A DNA stretch of 64,000 bases from Micromonospora sp. HK10 (GCF_000982955.1 NZ_KQ058837.1:1-64000); one strand, 5' to 3'. Shown: positions 53,336 through 63,364, counted from the first letter of the stretch. The notes: generated by a model not told the origin, from the sequence alone. Program-made: numbers and translations.

Positions 53336-55405
53336 TCAGTCCTCCGGGGTGAGGCGGACCCGGCGGAGCAGTTGCGCGTTGAGCGCCACCACGATGGTGG
53401 AGGCCGACATCAGCACCGCGCCGACCGCCGGGCTGAGCGCGACGCCCGCCCAGGCCAGCACCCCCGCGGCGAGCGGGATGGCCAGCACGTTGTAGCCGGC
53501 GGCCCAGGCCAGGTTCTGCCGCATTTTCCGATACGACGCCCGGGACAGCCGGATCACACCGGTCACGCCGCGCGGGTCGTCGCTGGCCAGCACCACCCCG
53601 GCCGACTCGATCGCCACGTCGGTGCCGGCGCCGATGGCCAGCCCCACGTCGGCGCGGGCCAGGGCCGGGGCGTCGTTGACCCCGTCGCCGACCATCGCCA
53701 CGGTGAGTCCCCGGGACTGGAGTTCGCGGACCGCCGCGTCCTTGTCGGCGGGCAGCACCTCGGCGAAGACCTCGTCCACCCCGGGGCGGAAGCCCAGGTC
53801 GGCGGCGACCGCCTCGGCGACCGGCCGGGCGTCACCGGTGATCATCACGATCTTCCGGATGCCCTGGGCGCGCAACTCGGCGATCGCCGCGCGGGCCTCC
53901 GGGCGCACCTCGTCCTCGAGGGCGAACGCCCCGAGCACCCGCGCGGCGCCCGGTTCCGGCGCGCGGACCAGGTGCAGCACCCCCGCGCCCCGCCGCGACC
54001 AGCCCGCCGCGCTGCGGGTCAGCTCCGGCGGCACGTCGACGCCGAGTTCCCGCAGCAGGGCCGGGCCGCCGACCGCCCACTGCGTACCGTCGACGACCGC
54101 GCGGACGCCGCGGCCGGGCAGCGACCGGAAGTCGCGCGCCGCGGCCCGCAGGCCGCGGTCCCGCGCGGCGGCGACCAGGGCGCGGGCGAGCGGGTGTTCG
54201 CTGTCGGCCTCGACCGCGGCGGCGATCCGGAGCGCGTCGTCCTCGGTGAGGCCGCCGGCGGCGGCCACCCCGGTCAGGGTGTGCCGGCCCCGGGTGAGGG
54301 TGCCGGTCTTGTCGAACAGGACCGCGTCGACGGTACGCATCCGCTCCAGCGCCAGCCGGTCCTTGACCAGGATGCCGGCGCGGGCGGAGAGCGCGGTGGA
54401 GAGCGCCACGACCAGCGGGATGGCCAGCCCGAGGGCGTGCGGGCAGGCGATCACCAGGACGGTCACGGTGCGGACCACGGCCTGGTCGGTGTCGCCCAGC
54501 ACGCGCCAGGCCACGAAGGTGGCCAGCCCGGCGAGCGCGGCGACGTAGAACAGCAGCGCGGCGAACCGGTCGGCGAGCACCTGGGCGCGCCCGCCGGAGG
54601 CCTGTGCCTGGGCGACGAGCCGGCCGATGCCGGCCAGCGCGGTGTCCTCCCCGACGGCGTCGACCCGGATCCGCAGGGCGGAGTCGGTGGCCACGGTGCC
54701 GGCGACCACCCGGTCCCCAACGGCGCGCGGCACCGGCCGGGACTCCCCCGTGATCATGGACTCGTCGAGTTCGGCGGCGCCCTCCTCGATCCGCCCGTCG
54801 GCGGGGACCCGGCCGCCGCTGCGGACCAGCACCAGGTCGCCGACGCGCAGGTCGGCGACGGAGACCGGGTGCGGCCGCCCGGCCTCGTCGAGGCGTTCGG
54901 CGTCGTCGGGCAGCAGCGCGGCCAGCGCGGCGAGCGCCCCCTGGGCCTGCCCGATCGCCTTCATCTCCTGCCAGTGGCCGAGCAGCATGATGGTGACCAG
55001 CGCCGCCAGCTCCCACCAGAAGTCCAGGTCGAACCAGCCCAGGCTGGTCGCGGCCGAGGCGGCGTACGCCACGGTGATCGCCATCGAGATCAGCAGCATC
55101 ATCCCGGGTGCCCGGTCCCGCAGCTCGCGGACGCCGCCGACCAGGAACGGCCAGCCGCCGTACCAGAAGACGACCGAGCCGAGCACCGGGCCGACCCAGC
55201 GGACGCCGGGAAGGTCGAGCCGGTAGCCGAACCAGTCCATCACCATGTGGCTGGTGAGCACGATCGGCACGGTCAGGGCCAGGCTCAGCCAGAACTTCCG
55301 GCGGAACTGTTCCGGGTCGTGCCCGGCGTGCTTGTCGTGCCCGGCGTGCTTGTCGTGCCCGCCGTGGTCGGCGTGCGCGTCGTGGTGCCGGTGTTCGGGT
55401 TCCAT
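53336..55405 (-). CDS. CopB-type (P1B) heavy-metal ATPase
   Basis: A 689-residue pump. The N-terminal 30 residues are His-rich (HRHHDAHADHGGHDKHAGHD-type repeats), probably metal-binding; no Cys-x-x-Cys metal-binding domain is present. Core motifs: ITGES actuator, the CPHALGLAIPL membrane signature, catalytic DKTGTLTRG, SEHPLARAL and GDGVNDAPAL. CPH is characteristic of CopB-like pumps that export copper or silver. A palindromic ATACCC box upstream resembles CsoR operators. The ATG 55405 start leads directly into the His-rich tail. Confidence 0.93.
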   Translation of the reverse strand: MEPEHRHHDAHADHGGHDKHAGHDKHAGHDPEQFRRKFWLSLALTVPIVLTSHMVMDWFGYRLDLPGVRWVGPVLGSVVFWYGGWPFLVGGVRELRDRAPGMMLLISMAITVAYAASAATSLGWFDLDFWWELAALVTIMLLGHWQEMKAIGQAQGALAALAALLPDDAERLDEAGRPHPVSVADLRVGDLVLVRSGGRVPADGRIEEGAAELDESMITGESRPVPRAVGDRVVAGTVATDSALRIRVDAVGEDTALAGIGRLVAQAQASGGRAQVLADRFAALLFYVAALAGLATFVAWRVLGDTDQAVVRTVTVLVIACPHALGLAIPLVVALSTALSARAGILVKDRLALERMRTVDAVLFDKTGTLTRGRHTLTGVAAAGGLTEDDALRIAAAVEADSEHPLARALVAAARDRGLRAAARDFRSLPGRGVRAVVDGTQWAVGGPALLRELGVDVPPELTRSAAGWSRRGAGVLHLVRAPEPGAARVLGAFALEDEVRPEARAAIAELRAQGIRKIVMITGDARPVAEAVAADLGFRPGVDEVFAEVLPADKDAAVRELQSRGLTVAMVGDGVNDAPALARADVGLAIGAGTDVAIESAGVVLASDDPRGVTGVIRLSRASYRKMRQNLAWAAGYNVLAIPLAAGVLAWAGVALSPAVGAVLMSASTIVVALNAQLLRRVRLTPED

Positions 55406-55428
55406 CGAACTCCACCTCCGCCGCGACC

Positions 55429-55449
55429 ATATACCCGGTGGGGGTATTC
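55429..55449. promoter_or_regulatory. Candidate CsoR-type operator
   Basis: ATATACCCGGTGGGGGTATT is an imperfect palindrome (ATACCC/GGGTAT) 25 nt before the copper-pump ATG. It fits the general ATACCC-type CsoR box. No csoR gene lies in the window. Confidence 0.5.
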
Positions 55450-55651
55450 GTCACGGTGACGCTCGCCCCACCCGAGGTCATCCTTTCGCGTCCGAGCGGT
55501 ACAAACCGGGGCAACCGCCGGGACGGGACCGCAGGGTCGGTGCTGACCGGTCTCCGGCACCACCCGCCGAACGCCGAACGCCGCCGACCGTCGACCGGAC
55601 ACCGGCGGCCGGAGGGGCTAGCCTCGGGACACGGCCGGCGGCGGGAGCGGG

Positions 55652-56521
55652 ATGAGCGAGCAGAGGACGCAGATGACGATGCCGGCGGCGTTCTTCGGCC
55701 ACGGCAACCCGATGAACGCCCTGGAGGTCAACCGGTACACCGCCGCGTGGCGGGAGTTCGGCCGAGCGGTGCCCCGGCCCCGGGCGATCCTGGTGGTCTC
55801 CGCGCACTGGTACATCGGCGCCACCGCGGTCACCGCGATGCCCCGGCCCCGCACCATCCACGACTTCTACGGCTTCCCGCAGCAGTTGTTCGACGTCAGC
55901 TATCCCGCGCCCGGGCTGCCCGAGCTGGCCGAGGAGATCAGCGACGTGGTGCACCCCACCTGGGTCGGTGCCGACCTGGACTCGTGGGGCATCGACCACG
56001 GCACCTGGTCGGTGCTCACCCACGCGTTCCCCGCCGCCGACATTCCGGTGGTGCAGTTGAGCATCAACGCGTTCAAGCCGCTGGACTACCACCTGGACCT
56101 CGGCGCCCGGCTCGCACCGCTGCGCGAGCGCGGTGTGCTCGTGGTGGCCAGCGGCAACGTGGTGCACAACCTCGGCGGCGTGGACCGGCGCCTGGCCGAC
56201 GAGGGCTTCGACTGGGCCCGCCGGTTCGACGACGCGGCCCGGGAGATCGTCCGGGACGCGCCGACCGAGGCGGCCCGGCTCGACGCCCACCGCGACTACC
56301 AGTTGGCCGTGCCGACCCCCGACCACTTCATCCCGCTGCTCTACCTGGCCGGCCTGGCCGGTGCGGACGGGAGCCGCCCCGAGGTGCTGGTCGACGGGTA
56401 CGCCTACGGTTCGCTGTCGATGACCGCGTACACCCTGGGGTTGCGCTGCGCCGCCGGGGAGCAGCCGGCGGGCGCGGCCGCGCTGCCCCGCGACGTGCCC
56501 GCCGACTCGGCCAACATCTGA
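55652..56521 (+). CDS. LigB-superfamily extradiol dioxygenase, DODA/YgiD-like
   Basis: A 289-residue protein. Metal-site and active-site segments of the class III dioxygenase family are visible: FFGHGNPMNALE, VVSAHWYIG, GTWSVLTHAFP, ASGNVVHNLGGVD and TPDHFIPLLYLAG, with several conserved His residues. YgiD-type enzymes open catechol rings such as that of L-DOPA. The best ATG is 55652 (GCGGGAGCGGG upstream); a second ATG lies 21 nt downstream. Neighbours do not reveal the physiological substrate. Confidence 0.9.
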   Translation: MSEQRTQMTMPAAFFGHGNPMNALEVNRYTAAWREFGRAVPRPRAILVVSAHWYIGATAVTAMPRPRTIHDFYGFPQQLFDVSYPAPGLPELAEEISDVVHPTWVGADLDSWGIDHGTWSVLTHAFPAADIPVVQLSINAFKPLDYHLDLGARLAPLRERGVLVVASGNVVHNLGGVDRRLADEGFDWARRFDDAAREIVRDAPTEAARLDAHRDYQLAVPTPDHFIPLLYLAGLAGADGSRPEVLVDGYAYGSLSMTAYTLGLRCAAGEQPAGAAALPRDVPADSANI

Positions 56522-56525
56522 CCCC

Positions 56526-56906
56526 TCAGCGGGGTGCGGCGCCGACGCTCCGGCCCGCCACCGGCTGCCGGGCCTGCCACGGCCAGCGGCCGTCGAGCTC
56601 CACCTCCAGGGAGAAGCTCAGGAAGGTCCGGACCAGCACGATCAGGCCCAGCACGCCGACGCTGGTGAAGGTGGGCGAGACCGCCACGGTACGGATGATG
56701 TCGCCGCCGACCAGGAACTCCAGCCCCAGCAGGATGGCCTTGCCGACGTCCTCCCGGTAGGGACGGTAGCTGTCGGCCAGCCGCCGGTCGCGCCACGAGC
56801 GGGCCAGGAACACCACCGTGGCGAGGGTGACGCCGGCCGCGATGACCAACACCCCGGCCAGGTCGAGCAGCGCGCCGACCTTCTCGATGATCTCCCTCGT
56901 CGGCAC
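56526..56906 (-). CDS. DUF1622-like membrane protein
   Basis: 126 residues with three hydrophobic spans: LAGVLVIAAGVTLATVVFL, KAILLGLEFLVGGDIIRTVAV and VGVLGLIVLVRTFLSFSLEVEL. The middle GLEFLVGGDIIRTV and the Arg-x-Phe-Leu-x-Phe-Ser-Leu-Glu end are the hallmarks of DUF1622 proteins, whose function is unknown. GTG 56906 (VPTREIIEKVG) fits the family start; GTG 56924 would add six residues. It converges with the dioxygenase gene. Confidence 0.8.
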   Translation of the reverse strand: MPTREIIEKVGALLDLAGVLVIAAGVTLATVVFLARSWRDRRLADSYRPYREDVGKAILLGLEFLVGGDIIRTVAVSPTFTSVGVLGLIVLVRTFLSFSLEVELDGRWPWQARQPVAGRSVGAAPR

Positions 56907-57144
56907 CCCGCACCCCCGCACCACCGGCCGTCGACCGCCCGGCCGCGGATAGCCTCCGCACCTGGGCCGGCCACAGCACCACCATGGCGCATCCCCGGCG
57001 CGTCCGGGCGGTTTCGCCCGACCCCGGCCCGGCCCGCACCGGCAACCGCCTGCGACCCGGGTACGCCCCGCCTAGGCTGGGCACCGGGACAGGAAGCGGC
57101 CCCGGATCACGGGGCGGTCGCCGACGGCCCGACGAGGAGGGGAC

Positions 57145-57312
57145 GTGACGGAGCCCGAAGAGGACCAGGAGAAGACCCGGAAGACCGACGACGTGCTGTA
57201 CTCCCCCGACGGCGACCCCCACCACACGATGGCCGAGGCGCCGCAGCCCGACGAGCACCTGCCGGTCCGCTTCGAACACGACGGCGAGAGCGAGACCGTC
57301 GGCGACGAGTAG
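57145..57312 (+). CDS. Very small acidic hypothetical protein
   Basis: A 55-residue ORF starting GTG with an excellent GAGGAGG 6 nt upstream. The product is strongly acidic and lacks hydrophobic segments: it begins VTEPEEDQEKTRKTDD, then VLYSPDGDPHHTMAE, and ends DGESETVGDE. No family is recognised. The ribosome-binding site, the codon pattern and the hairpin terminator just downstream support it as a real monocistronic gene. Confidence 0.62.
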   Translation: MTEPEEDQEKTRKTDDVLYSPDGDPHHTMAEAPQPDEHLPVRFEHDGESETVGDE

Positions 57313-57320
57313 GGCCGCGC

Positions 57321-57340
57321 GCCGCCGACGGGCGGCTTTC
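57321..57340 (+). terminator. Hairpin terminator after the small acidic ORF
   Basis: GCCGCC, a GACG loop and GGCGGC followed by TTTC form a short intrinsic-terminator-like hairpin 8 nt after the stop. Confidence 0.5.
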
Positions 57341-57510
57341 CGGTGCCGACGGCACGTCGGCCCCGTCCGCGTCCACCCTGCGCCGTCGGGTGCGCACCCT
57401 GCTCGACGATCCGGCGGCCGAACCCGACCGCCCGCGACGCATCGACCAGTCCCTGCTGAGCAGCTGCCGTGGCCGTGGCCGACCCGGGACCCGGCGGGGC
57501 CGGGAGCGGG

Positions 57511-58179
57511 TCAGTCCTCGGCGCGCCAGCGGTAGAACGGCGCGGCGACCGAGTCCTGCGGGCCGTGCCAGCTCTCCGGGCGGTACGGCTCGACGTACGG
57601 GGCGAGTTCGATCATCAGCTTGCCGAAGGCCGGCTTCTGCTCGTGCCGCTGCCGCAGCCGCTCCGCGGTCTCGGCATCCTGCTCGATCAGATGCACGAAC
57701 ACGTCGTCGATCGAGTAGAGGAAGCGCGCCGCGACGCCCAGCTCGGCCGGGAGCGGCCCGGCGTCGGAGTCGGCGAAGATCCGGGCCACGTCCGGCTCGG
57801 CGCCCGGCTTGATCCGCTGGACGACGACGGTCAACACGGGGTCGGCGGGCGCCGGGCGGTCCTCCGGCGTCCAGCGGTAGAACTCCTTGGCCACCGAGTC
57901 CGACGGGTTCTTCCAGTACCTCGGGTACGGGGTCACGTACGGGCCGATGGCTTCGGCGATCTTCTGGAAGGCGGGCAGGCCGCGGGTCTGCCCGGACACC
58001 TTGGGGTCCTGCTCGCGCTCGATGACGTGCAGGTAGAGGTCGTGGTGGGACAGCAGGATCCGCCCGATGACGCCCAGGTCCTGGGGCCGGGTGGTCCGGT
58101 CGTAGTAGCCGAAGACGTCGCCGACGGTGCCCTCGCTGCCGGGGACCATGTGGCAGACGATCACGTTCCGGAAGACCAT
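57511..58179 (-). CDS. Tandem TcmI-type polyketide cyclase
   Basis: 222 residues made of two similar domains of about 105 residues. Domain 1 contains HHDLYLHVIEREQDP, TPYPRYWKNPSDSVAKEFYRW; domain 2 contains IDDVFVHLIEQDAE, EPYRPESWHGPQDSVAAPFYRW. TcmI-family cyclases fold aromatic polyketide chains late in ring closure. Most are single-domain, so this is a duplication fusion, as known in pentangular-type pathways. It lies with P450 and monooxygenase genes on the minus strand. ATG 58179 (MVFRNVIVCHMV) begins the first strand. Confidence 0.85.
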   Translation of the reverse strand: MVFRNVIVCHMVPGSEGTVGDVFGYYDRTTRPQDLGVIGRILLSHHDLYLHVIEREQDPKVSGQTRGLPAFQKIAEAIGPYVTPYPRYWKNPSDSVAKEFYRWTPEDRPAPADPVLTVVVQRIKPGAEPDVARIFADSDAGPLPAELGVAARFLYSIDDVFVHLIEQDAETAERLRQRHEQKPAFGKLMIELAPYVEPYRPESWHGPQDSVAAPFYRWRAED

Positions 58180-58235
58180 GACTGCTCCTTGGTGGGTTGT
58201 GACGAAGTGGGGTTGTCACGAACGGGTGTCGAGGG

Positions 58236-59459
58236 TCAGGCGGCGAAGGCGACGGGCAGTTCGAGCAGGCCGCGGAACGGCGACCCGGCCGGCAGCCGGG
58301 GTACCTGCGCCACCGGCACGGCCAGCCGCAGCCCGGGCAGCCGGCGCAGCAGCGCGCCGAGGCCCAGCTGCGCCTCCATCCGGGCCAGCGAGACGCCGAG
58401 GCAGTAGTGGACGCCGTGGCCGAAGCCGAGGTGCGGCCCGCGCACCCGGCGCAGGTCCAGCCGGTCCGGGTCGACGAAGTGCGCGGGGTCGTGGTTCGCC
58501 GCGTTGAGCACCACGCCGACGACCGCGCCGCGCGGGATGGTCACGTCCTGGTACGCCAGGTCCTCGGTGGCGATCCGCGGGCTGGCCACCGGCAGCGGGC
58601 CGTCGAAGCGGAGCAGTTCCTCGATCGCCGACGGCAGCAGCTGCGGGCTGGCGCGCAGCAGTTCCAGCTGCTCGGGATGCGTCAAGAGGGCCAGCACCGC
58701 GTTGCCGAGGAAGTCGGCGGTGGTCTGGTGCCCGGCGAAGAGCAGCAGGAACGTGGTGGTGACCAGTTCCGCCTCGGTGAGCGTACGGTCGCGGTCGCAG
58801 GCGGCGATCAGCGCGCCGATGATGTCGTCGGCCCGGTCGTCGCGCTTGGCCCGGACCAGGTCGGCCAGGTAGCGGTGCAGCCGCGCCTGGGCCTCCTGCA
58901 CCGCCGCGCGCTCCTCCTCCGGCGGGCGACGCGTCGACCCGGAGGTGCGGATCACCTGGGTCCAGTCGAGCACCCGGCCGTGGTCGGCCGGCGGCACCCC
59001 GAGCAGCTCGCAGATCACCGTCATCGGCAGGGGGATCGCGAAGTCGTGCATCAGCTCGGCGCGGCCCTGCGGGAGCAGCTTGTCGATCAGGTGGTCGACG
59101 ATCTCGGCGACGCGCGGGCGCAGCGCCTCGATCCGGCGCGGCGAGAACGCCTGCGACACCACCCGGCGCAGCCGGGTGTGCTCGGGCGGGTCGGAGTTGA
59201 GCATGTTCTGGTTCAGCCCGGCCGAGTTCGGGCCGAAGATCCGCAGGTAGTGCTGGCCGGGCCCGTACAGGTCCTTGGACAGCCGCGGGTCGGTCAGCGC
59301 GGTCCGGGCGTCCTCGAACCGGGTGATCAGGTACTGGTCGAACCGGCCGCTCACCGGGCAGACCGGCCGGTCGGCCCGCAGCCGGGCGAAGGTCGGGTAG
59401 GGGTCGGCGGCGAAGTCGTCGGTGTAGAGCCGCGCCGCGGGCACCGGGTCGTCGGTCAT
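58236..59459 (-). CDS. Cytochrome P450
   Basis: A 407-residue bacterial P450. The haem-ligand loop is FGHGVHYCLGVSLARMEAQ, the ExxR element is in IEELLRFDG, and the I-helix oxygen-activation motif reads LLFAGHQTTADF, with Gln in place of the usual acidic residue. SDPPEHTRLRRVVSQAFSPR is the typical C-helix segment. It probably hydroxylates or couples a polyketide intermediate. Its ATG overlaps the ABM gene's stop by 4 nt (ATGA), so the ABM and P450 are co-translated. Confidence 0.93.
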   Translation of the reverse strand: MTDDPVPAARLYTDDFAADPYPTFARLRADRPVCPVSGRFDQYLITRFEDARTALTDPRLSKDLYGPGQHYLRIFGPNSAGLNQNMLNSDPPEHTRLRRVVSQAFSPRRIEALRPRVAEIVDHLIDKLLPQGRAELMHDFAIPLPMTVICELLGVPPADHGRVLDWTQVIRTSGSTRRPPEEERAAVQEAQARLHRYLADLVRAKRDDRADDIIGALIAACDRDRTLTEAELVTTTFLLLFAGHQTTADFLGNAVLALLTHPEQLELLRASPQLLPSAIEELLRFDGPLPVASPRIATEDLAYQDVTIPRGAVVGVVLNAANHDPAHFVDPDRLDLRRVRGPHLGFGHGVHYCLGVSLARMEAQLGLGALLRRLPGLRLAVPVAQVPRLPAGSPFRGLLELPVAFAA

Positions 59460-59776
59460 CGTGCTCCCTCCCGCACGCTGCTGACGCTGTGCAGCACCTG
59501 GTAGGTGTGCCGCTGGGCGGACTCGCGCAGCTCGCGGATGATCCGCAGCAGCCGGTCCCGGTGTTCGCTGCGGCCGAACGCGTCCAACCGGTCCCGGTCC
59601 GCCCAGTCGCTGATGATCAGATAGCTGCGCGGGTCGTCGGCGTCGCGGACCAGGTCCTGGTGCAGGCAGCCGTCCAGGGTGCTGATCTCCTCGGCGGCGG
59701 AGAGCCACTCGGCCTCGAACCGTTGCTCGCAGCCCTCCCGGGTCCGCATCGCCAGCACGGTCCGGACCCGGCTCAT
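59456..59776 (-). CDS. ABM-domain antibiotic biosynthesis monooxygenase
   Basis: A 106-residue ferredoxin-like alpha-beta protein: VLAMRTREGCEQRFEAEWL, ISTLDGCLHQDLVRDADDPR and YLIISDWADRDRLDAF. Cofactor-free enzymes of this ActVA-Orf6 type oxidise aromatic polyketides to quinones. It is coupled on both sides: its start overlaps the stop of the large fusion gene and its stop overlaps the P450 start. It resembles the two N-terminal modules of that fusion. Confidence 0.9.
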   Translation of the reverse strand: MSRVRTVLAMRTREGCEQRFEAEWLSAAEEISTLDGCLHQDLVRDADDPRSYLIISDWADRDRLDAFGRSEHRDRLLRIIRELRESAQRHTYQVLHSVSSVREGAR

Positions 59777-62052
59777 CGGGCGCCGCCGAAGGTCAGGTGC
59801 AGGTGCTTGCGCAGGCCGTCGCCGTCGATCGGCTGGCTGCGGTAGCCGATGTGCCCGTCCGGGCGGATCAGGTACAGCGCGCTGCCGGTGACGCCGTAGG
59901 TGTCCCGGAAGGCGTTCCCGCCGTCCACCACGACCGGCGGCGCGAGCAGCCGCGACGGCGCGGCGTCCGGGCTGCGCAGCAGGTACGCGTCGAGCTCCCC
60001 GCCGGCCTGCCGGCGGACGTCGGCGCAGAGCTGCGCCGCGGCGGCCAGCGTCGCCTCGTCGGCCGTGCCGTCGGCGTACACCAGCAGGGTGTGCCGGGTG
60101 CCGCGGGTGAGGTCGCGCAACCGCAGCGGGTGTCCGACGCCCTGCCGGTCCAGGCCGGCCACGTCGGGGGCGCGGTCGCCCGGTCCGGGGCCGGCGCGCA
60201 GCGCGTCGGGGTCGGCGACCGACTCGCCGACCAGCGGGCTGTCCGCGTAGCTGAGCAGCAGGGACATCTCCTGACGGAACTGGCGTTCCAGGTCGGCGCG
60301 GTCCAGCTCGTCGGTGAACGCCATCCGGACCGCCCGCCCGACGATCTCCTCGCCCTCCGGCCGCCGCTCGGTCTCGTAGCTGTCCAGCAGGCCGGGGGCG
60401 GCGAGCCCGCGGGCGGCCAGCGCCAGCTTCCAGGCCAGGTTCCAGGCGTCCTGGATGCCGGTGTTCATGCCCTGCCCGCCGGCCGGCGGATGCAGGTGGG
60501 CCGCGTCGCCGGCCACGAAGACCCGGCCGTCGCGGTACCGGTCGACGATGCCGTGGCTGATCCGGAACACCGACGACCAGCGCAGGTTCGACGCCCGGGT
60601 GCCGGGCGGGGCGAGGTGGTCCAGGGCGGCCTGGACGTCGGCCAGGGTCGGCGCGGCGAGTTCCTCGCTGAACCCGGGCGGGGCGTCCTGCCCGCCGGTC
60701 TGGGCGAAGAACCGGGGCGGCGCGAGGGTGGCGATCCGGTACCGGCGCTCGCCGCGCAACGGGACGCAGACCAGCATGCCGTCCATCCGCCCATCGGTCT
60801 CGTGCAGGAACCGCAGCAGGTGGCCGTCCGGCATGTCCCAGTCGACGTCCACGTCGCCGAGCATGAACAGCTGCGGGAAGCGGCCCAGCCCGCCGGTGAA
60901 GGTCAACCCGAGCAGTTCCCGGACCCGGCTGTGCGCGCCGTCGCAGCCCACCAGGTACTTCGCCCGGACGGTCTCGGTGCCGCCGTCGGCGGTCGCCACG
61001 GTGGCGGTGACGCCGTCGCCGTTCTGGTCGAACCCGACCAGCTCGGCGCCGCGCTGCGGGCGTACGCCCAGGGTGGCCAGGCGCTGGGTGAGCAGGCGCT
61101 CGGTCTCGTACTGGGGCAGGCCGAGGTGGGCGTACGGCAGGCCGGGCAGCTCCCAGCTCATCCGGTGCGTCTCCCGGCCGTTGACGAAGACCATGTTGCC
61201 GGTCAGCCAGATGCCGGTGTCCATCGCCTCGCGGACGATGCCCTGCTCCTCCCAGAGTTCCATGGTGCGGCAGTGCACGCCGATCGCCTTGTCGGCCTGG
61301 CCGGCCGGGGTGGCCAGCTTGTCGATCACCCGGCAGTCGACGCCCCGCCGGGCCAACTCGACGGCGGCGGTCAACCCGGTGGGTCCCGCCCCCACCACGA
61401 GTACGTCCGTTGTCCTGTGCACGTCGGCCTCCCTGCCCGTACGCGGTTGTCGGTGCTCTGCCGGCTCGGCCACCGGGTGGAAGATCCGGCGGCGGATGTC
61501 GAGCAGGAACGGGGCGATCGGCCCGGCCTCCTGGGAGGCGTGCGCCGGGTCGCCGATCCAGCGGTGGAACTCCGCCGCGCTGCGCCACTCGGCGAAGATG
61601 TGGTGCACGTCGGTCCCCGGCTCGCGCAACAGGTCCTCCCGCAGGTAGCCGGGGACCGCGGCGACCCGGGCGAGGACCTCGACGTAGCCGCGGTCGAACT
61701 CGGCGCGGCGGTCGGCCGGCACGGTCAGCTCGACGTCGACGAAGATCGGCATCGCCGCGCCCGGCCGGTCGGTCATCAGCCGAGGGCCGTCCGCCGGATA
61801 CGCCTCGCAGAACGGGCGGACCGCGTCGGCGAGACCGGCGGCCAGCTCGCCCCGCGCGTACCGGCGCCCGGCCGCCTCGTCGGTCCACTCGGTGACCAGG
61901 ACGAACGTCCGCGGATCGGCGGCGTCGTGCAGCAACTCCTGGCGGACGCCGCCGGTCGCCGCCGCCAGCTGCCCGGCGTGCGCCCGCCAGGCGGCCGTCA
62001 CGGCGGGTTCGCACCCGGCACGCACCCGGAGCCGGAGCATCGTCCTGATCAT
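59773..62052 (-). CDS. ABM-ABM-FAD monooxygenase fusion
   Basis: A 759-residue protein. Residues 1-95 and about 98-195 are two ABM modules (LRLRVRAGCEPAVTAAWRA; VELTVPADRRAEFDRGY, then YLREDLLREPGTDVHHIF). From about 212 a PHBH-type FAD monooxygenase follows: VLVVGAGPTGLTAAVELAR, YLVGCDGAHSRVR and VFVAGDAAHLHPPAGGQGMN, ending with a thioredoxin-like C-terminal domain (HTLLVYADGTAD, LIRPDGHIGYRSQ). The reading frame is continuous, so it is a true fusion unless an internal start is used. It likely oxidises the polyketide core. Upstream of the start there is GAGGAGA. Confidence 0.88.
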   Translation of the reverse strand: MIRTMLRLRVRAGCEPAVTAAWRAHAGQLAAATGGVRQELLHDAADPRTFVLVTEWTDEAAGRRYARGELAAGLADAVRPFCEAYPADGPRLMTDRPGAAMPIFVDVELTVPADRRAEFDRGYVEVLARVAAVPGYLREDLLREPGTDVHHIFAEWRSAAEFHRWIGDPAHASQEAGPIAPFLLDIRRRIFHPVAEPAEHRQPRTGREADVHRTTDVLVVGAGPTGLTAAVELARRGVDCRVIDKLATPAGQADKAIGVHCRTMELWEEQGIVREAMDTGIWLTGNMVFVNGRETHRMSWELPGLPYAHLGLPQYETERLLTQRLATLGVRPQRGAELVGFDQNGDGVTATVATADGGTETVRAKYLVGCDGAHSRVRELLGLTFTGGLGRFPQLFMLGDVDVDWDMPDGHLLRFLHETDGRMDGMLVCVPLRGERRYRIATLAPPRFFAQTGGQDAPPGFSEELAAPTLADVQAALDHLAPPGTRASNLRWSSVFRISHGIVDRYRDGRVFVAGDAAHLHPPAGGQGMNTGIQDAWNLAWKLALAARGLAAPGLLDSYETERRPEGEEIVGRAVRMAFTDELDRADLERQFRQEMSLLLSYADSPLVGESVADPDALRAGPGPGDRAPDVAGLDRQGVGHPLRLRDLTRGTRHTLLVYADGTADEATLAAAAQLCADVRRQAGGELDAYLLRSPDAAPSRLLAPPVVVDGGNAFRDTYGVTGSALYLIRPDGHIGYRSQPIDGDGLRKHLHLTFGGAR

Positions 62053-62165
62053 GAAGTCTCCTCGGACGGCCGGGACGGGACTGGTGCTGCGACCCTGTCC
62101 GAGGTCGCGTCAACCGCCCGTCACCGGCCGCCGGGGCGAAGTCCGCTCACCGTGACGCCGTGGGG

Positions 62166-62188
62166 ACGCCCGCCGGCTCGGCGGGCGT
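62166..62188 (-). terminator. Hairpin terminator after rmlB
   Basis: ACGCCCGCCG and CGGCGGGCGT form a perfect 10-bp stem with a 3-nt loop, 10 nt after the rmlB stop on the minus strand. It separates rmlB from the oxygenase operon. Confidence 0.65.
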
Positions 62189-62197
62189 GCGAGACCG

Positions 62198-63292
<1,095 letters not shown>

Positions 63293-63336
63293 CTAAAGGG
63301 GTTCCAAACAATCGCCCTGCCCATTGTCGTGCGGGG

Positions 63337-63364
63337 TTGCGCGTACCGTTTTCGTCGGTAGGGT
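63337..63364 (+). promoter_or_regulatory. Candidate rmlA promoter
   Basis: TTGCGC (63337-63342) and TAGGGT (63359-63364) are separated by 16 nt. The leader to the rmlA GTG would be about 70 nt. The whole rmlB-rmlA gap (63197-63442) is otherwise gene-free. Confidence 0.5.

Noticed and set aside
57490..57504. Short GC hairpin after the TcmI gene stop
   Set aside because: Only a 6-bp stem with a 3-nt loop, which is too common in such GC-rich DNA to call a terminator.
57390..57812. Plus-strand frame starting VRTLLDDPAAEP
   Set aside because: The first residues look protein-like, but the frame then runs antisense through the TcmI gene with Arg-rich nonsense; at most a decayed fragment.
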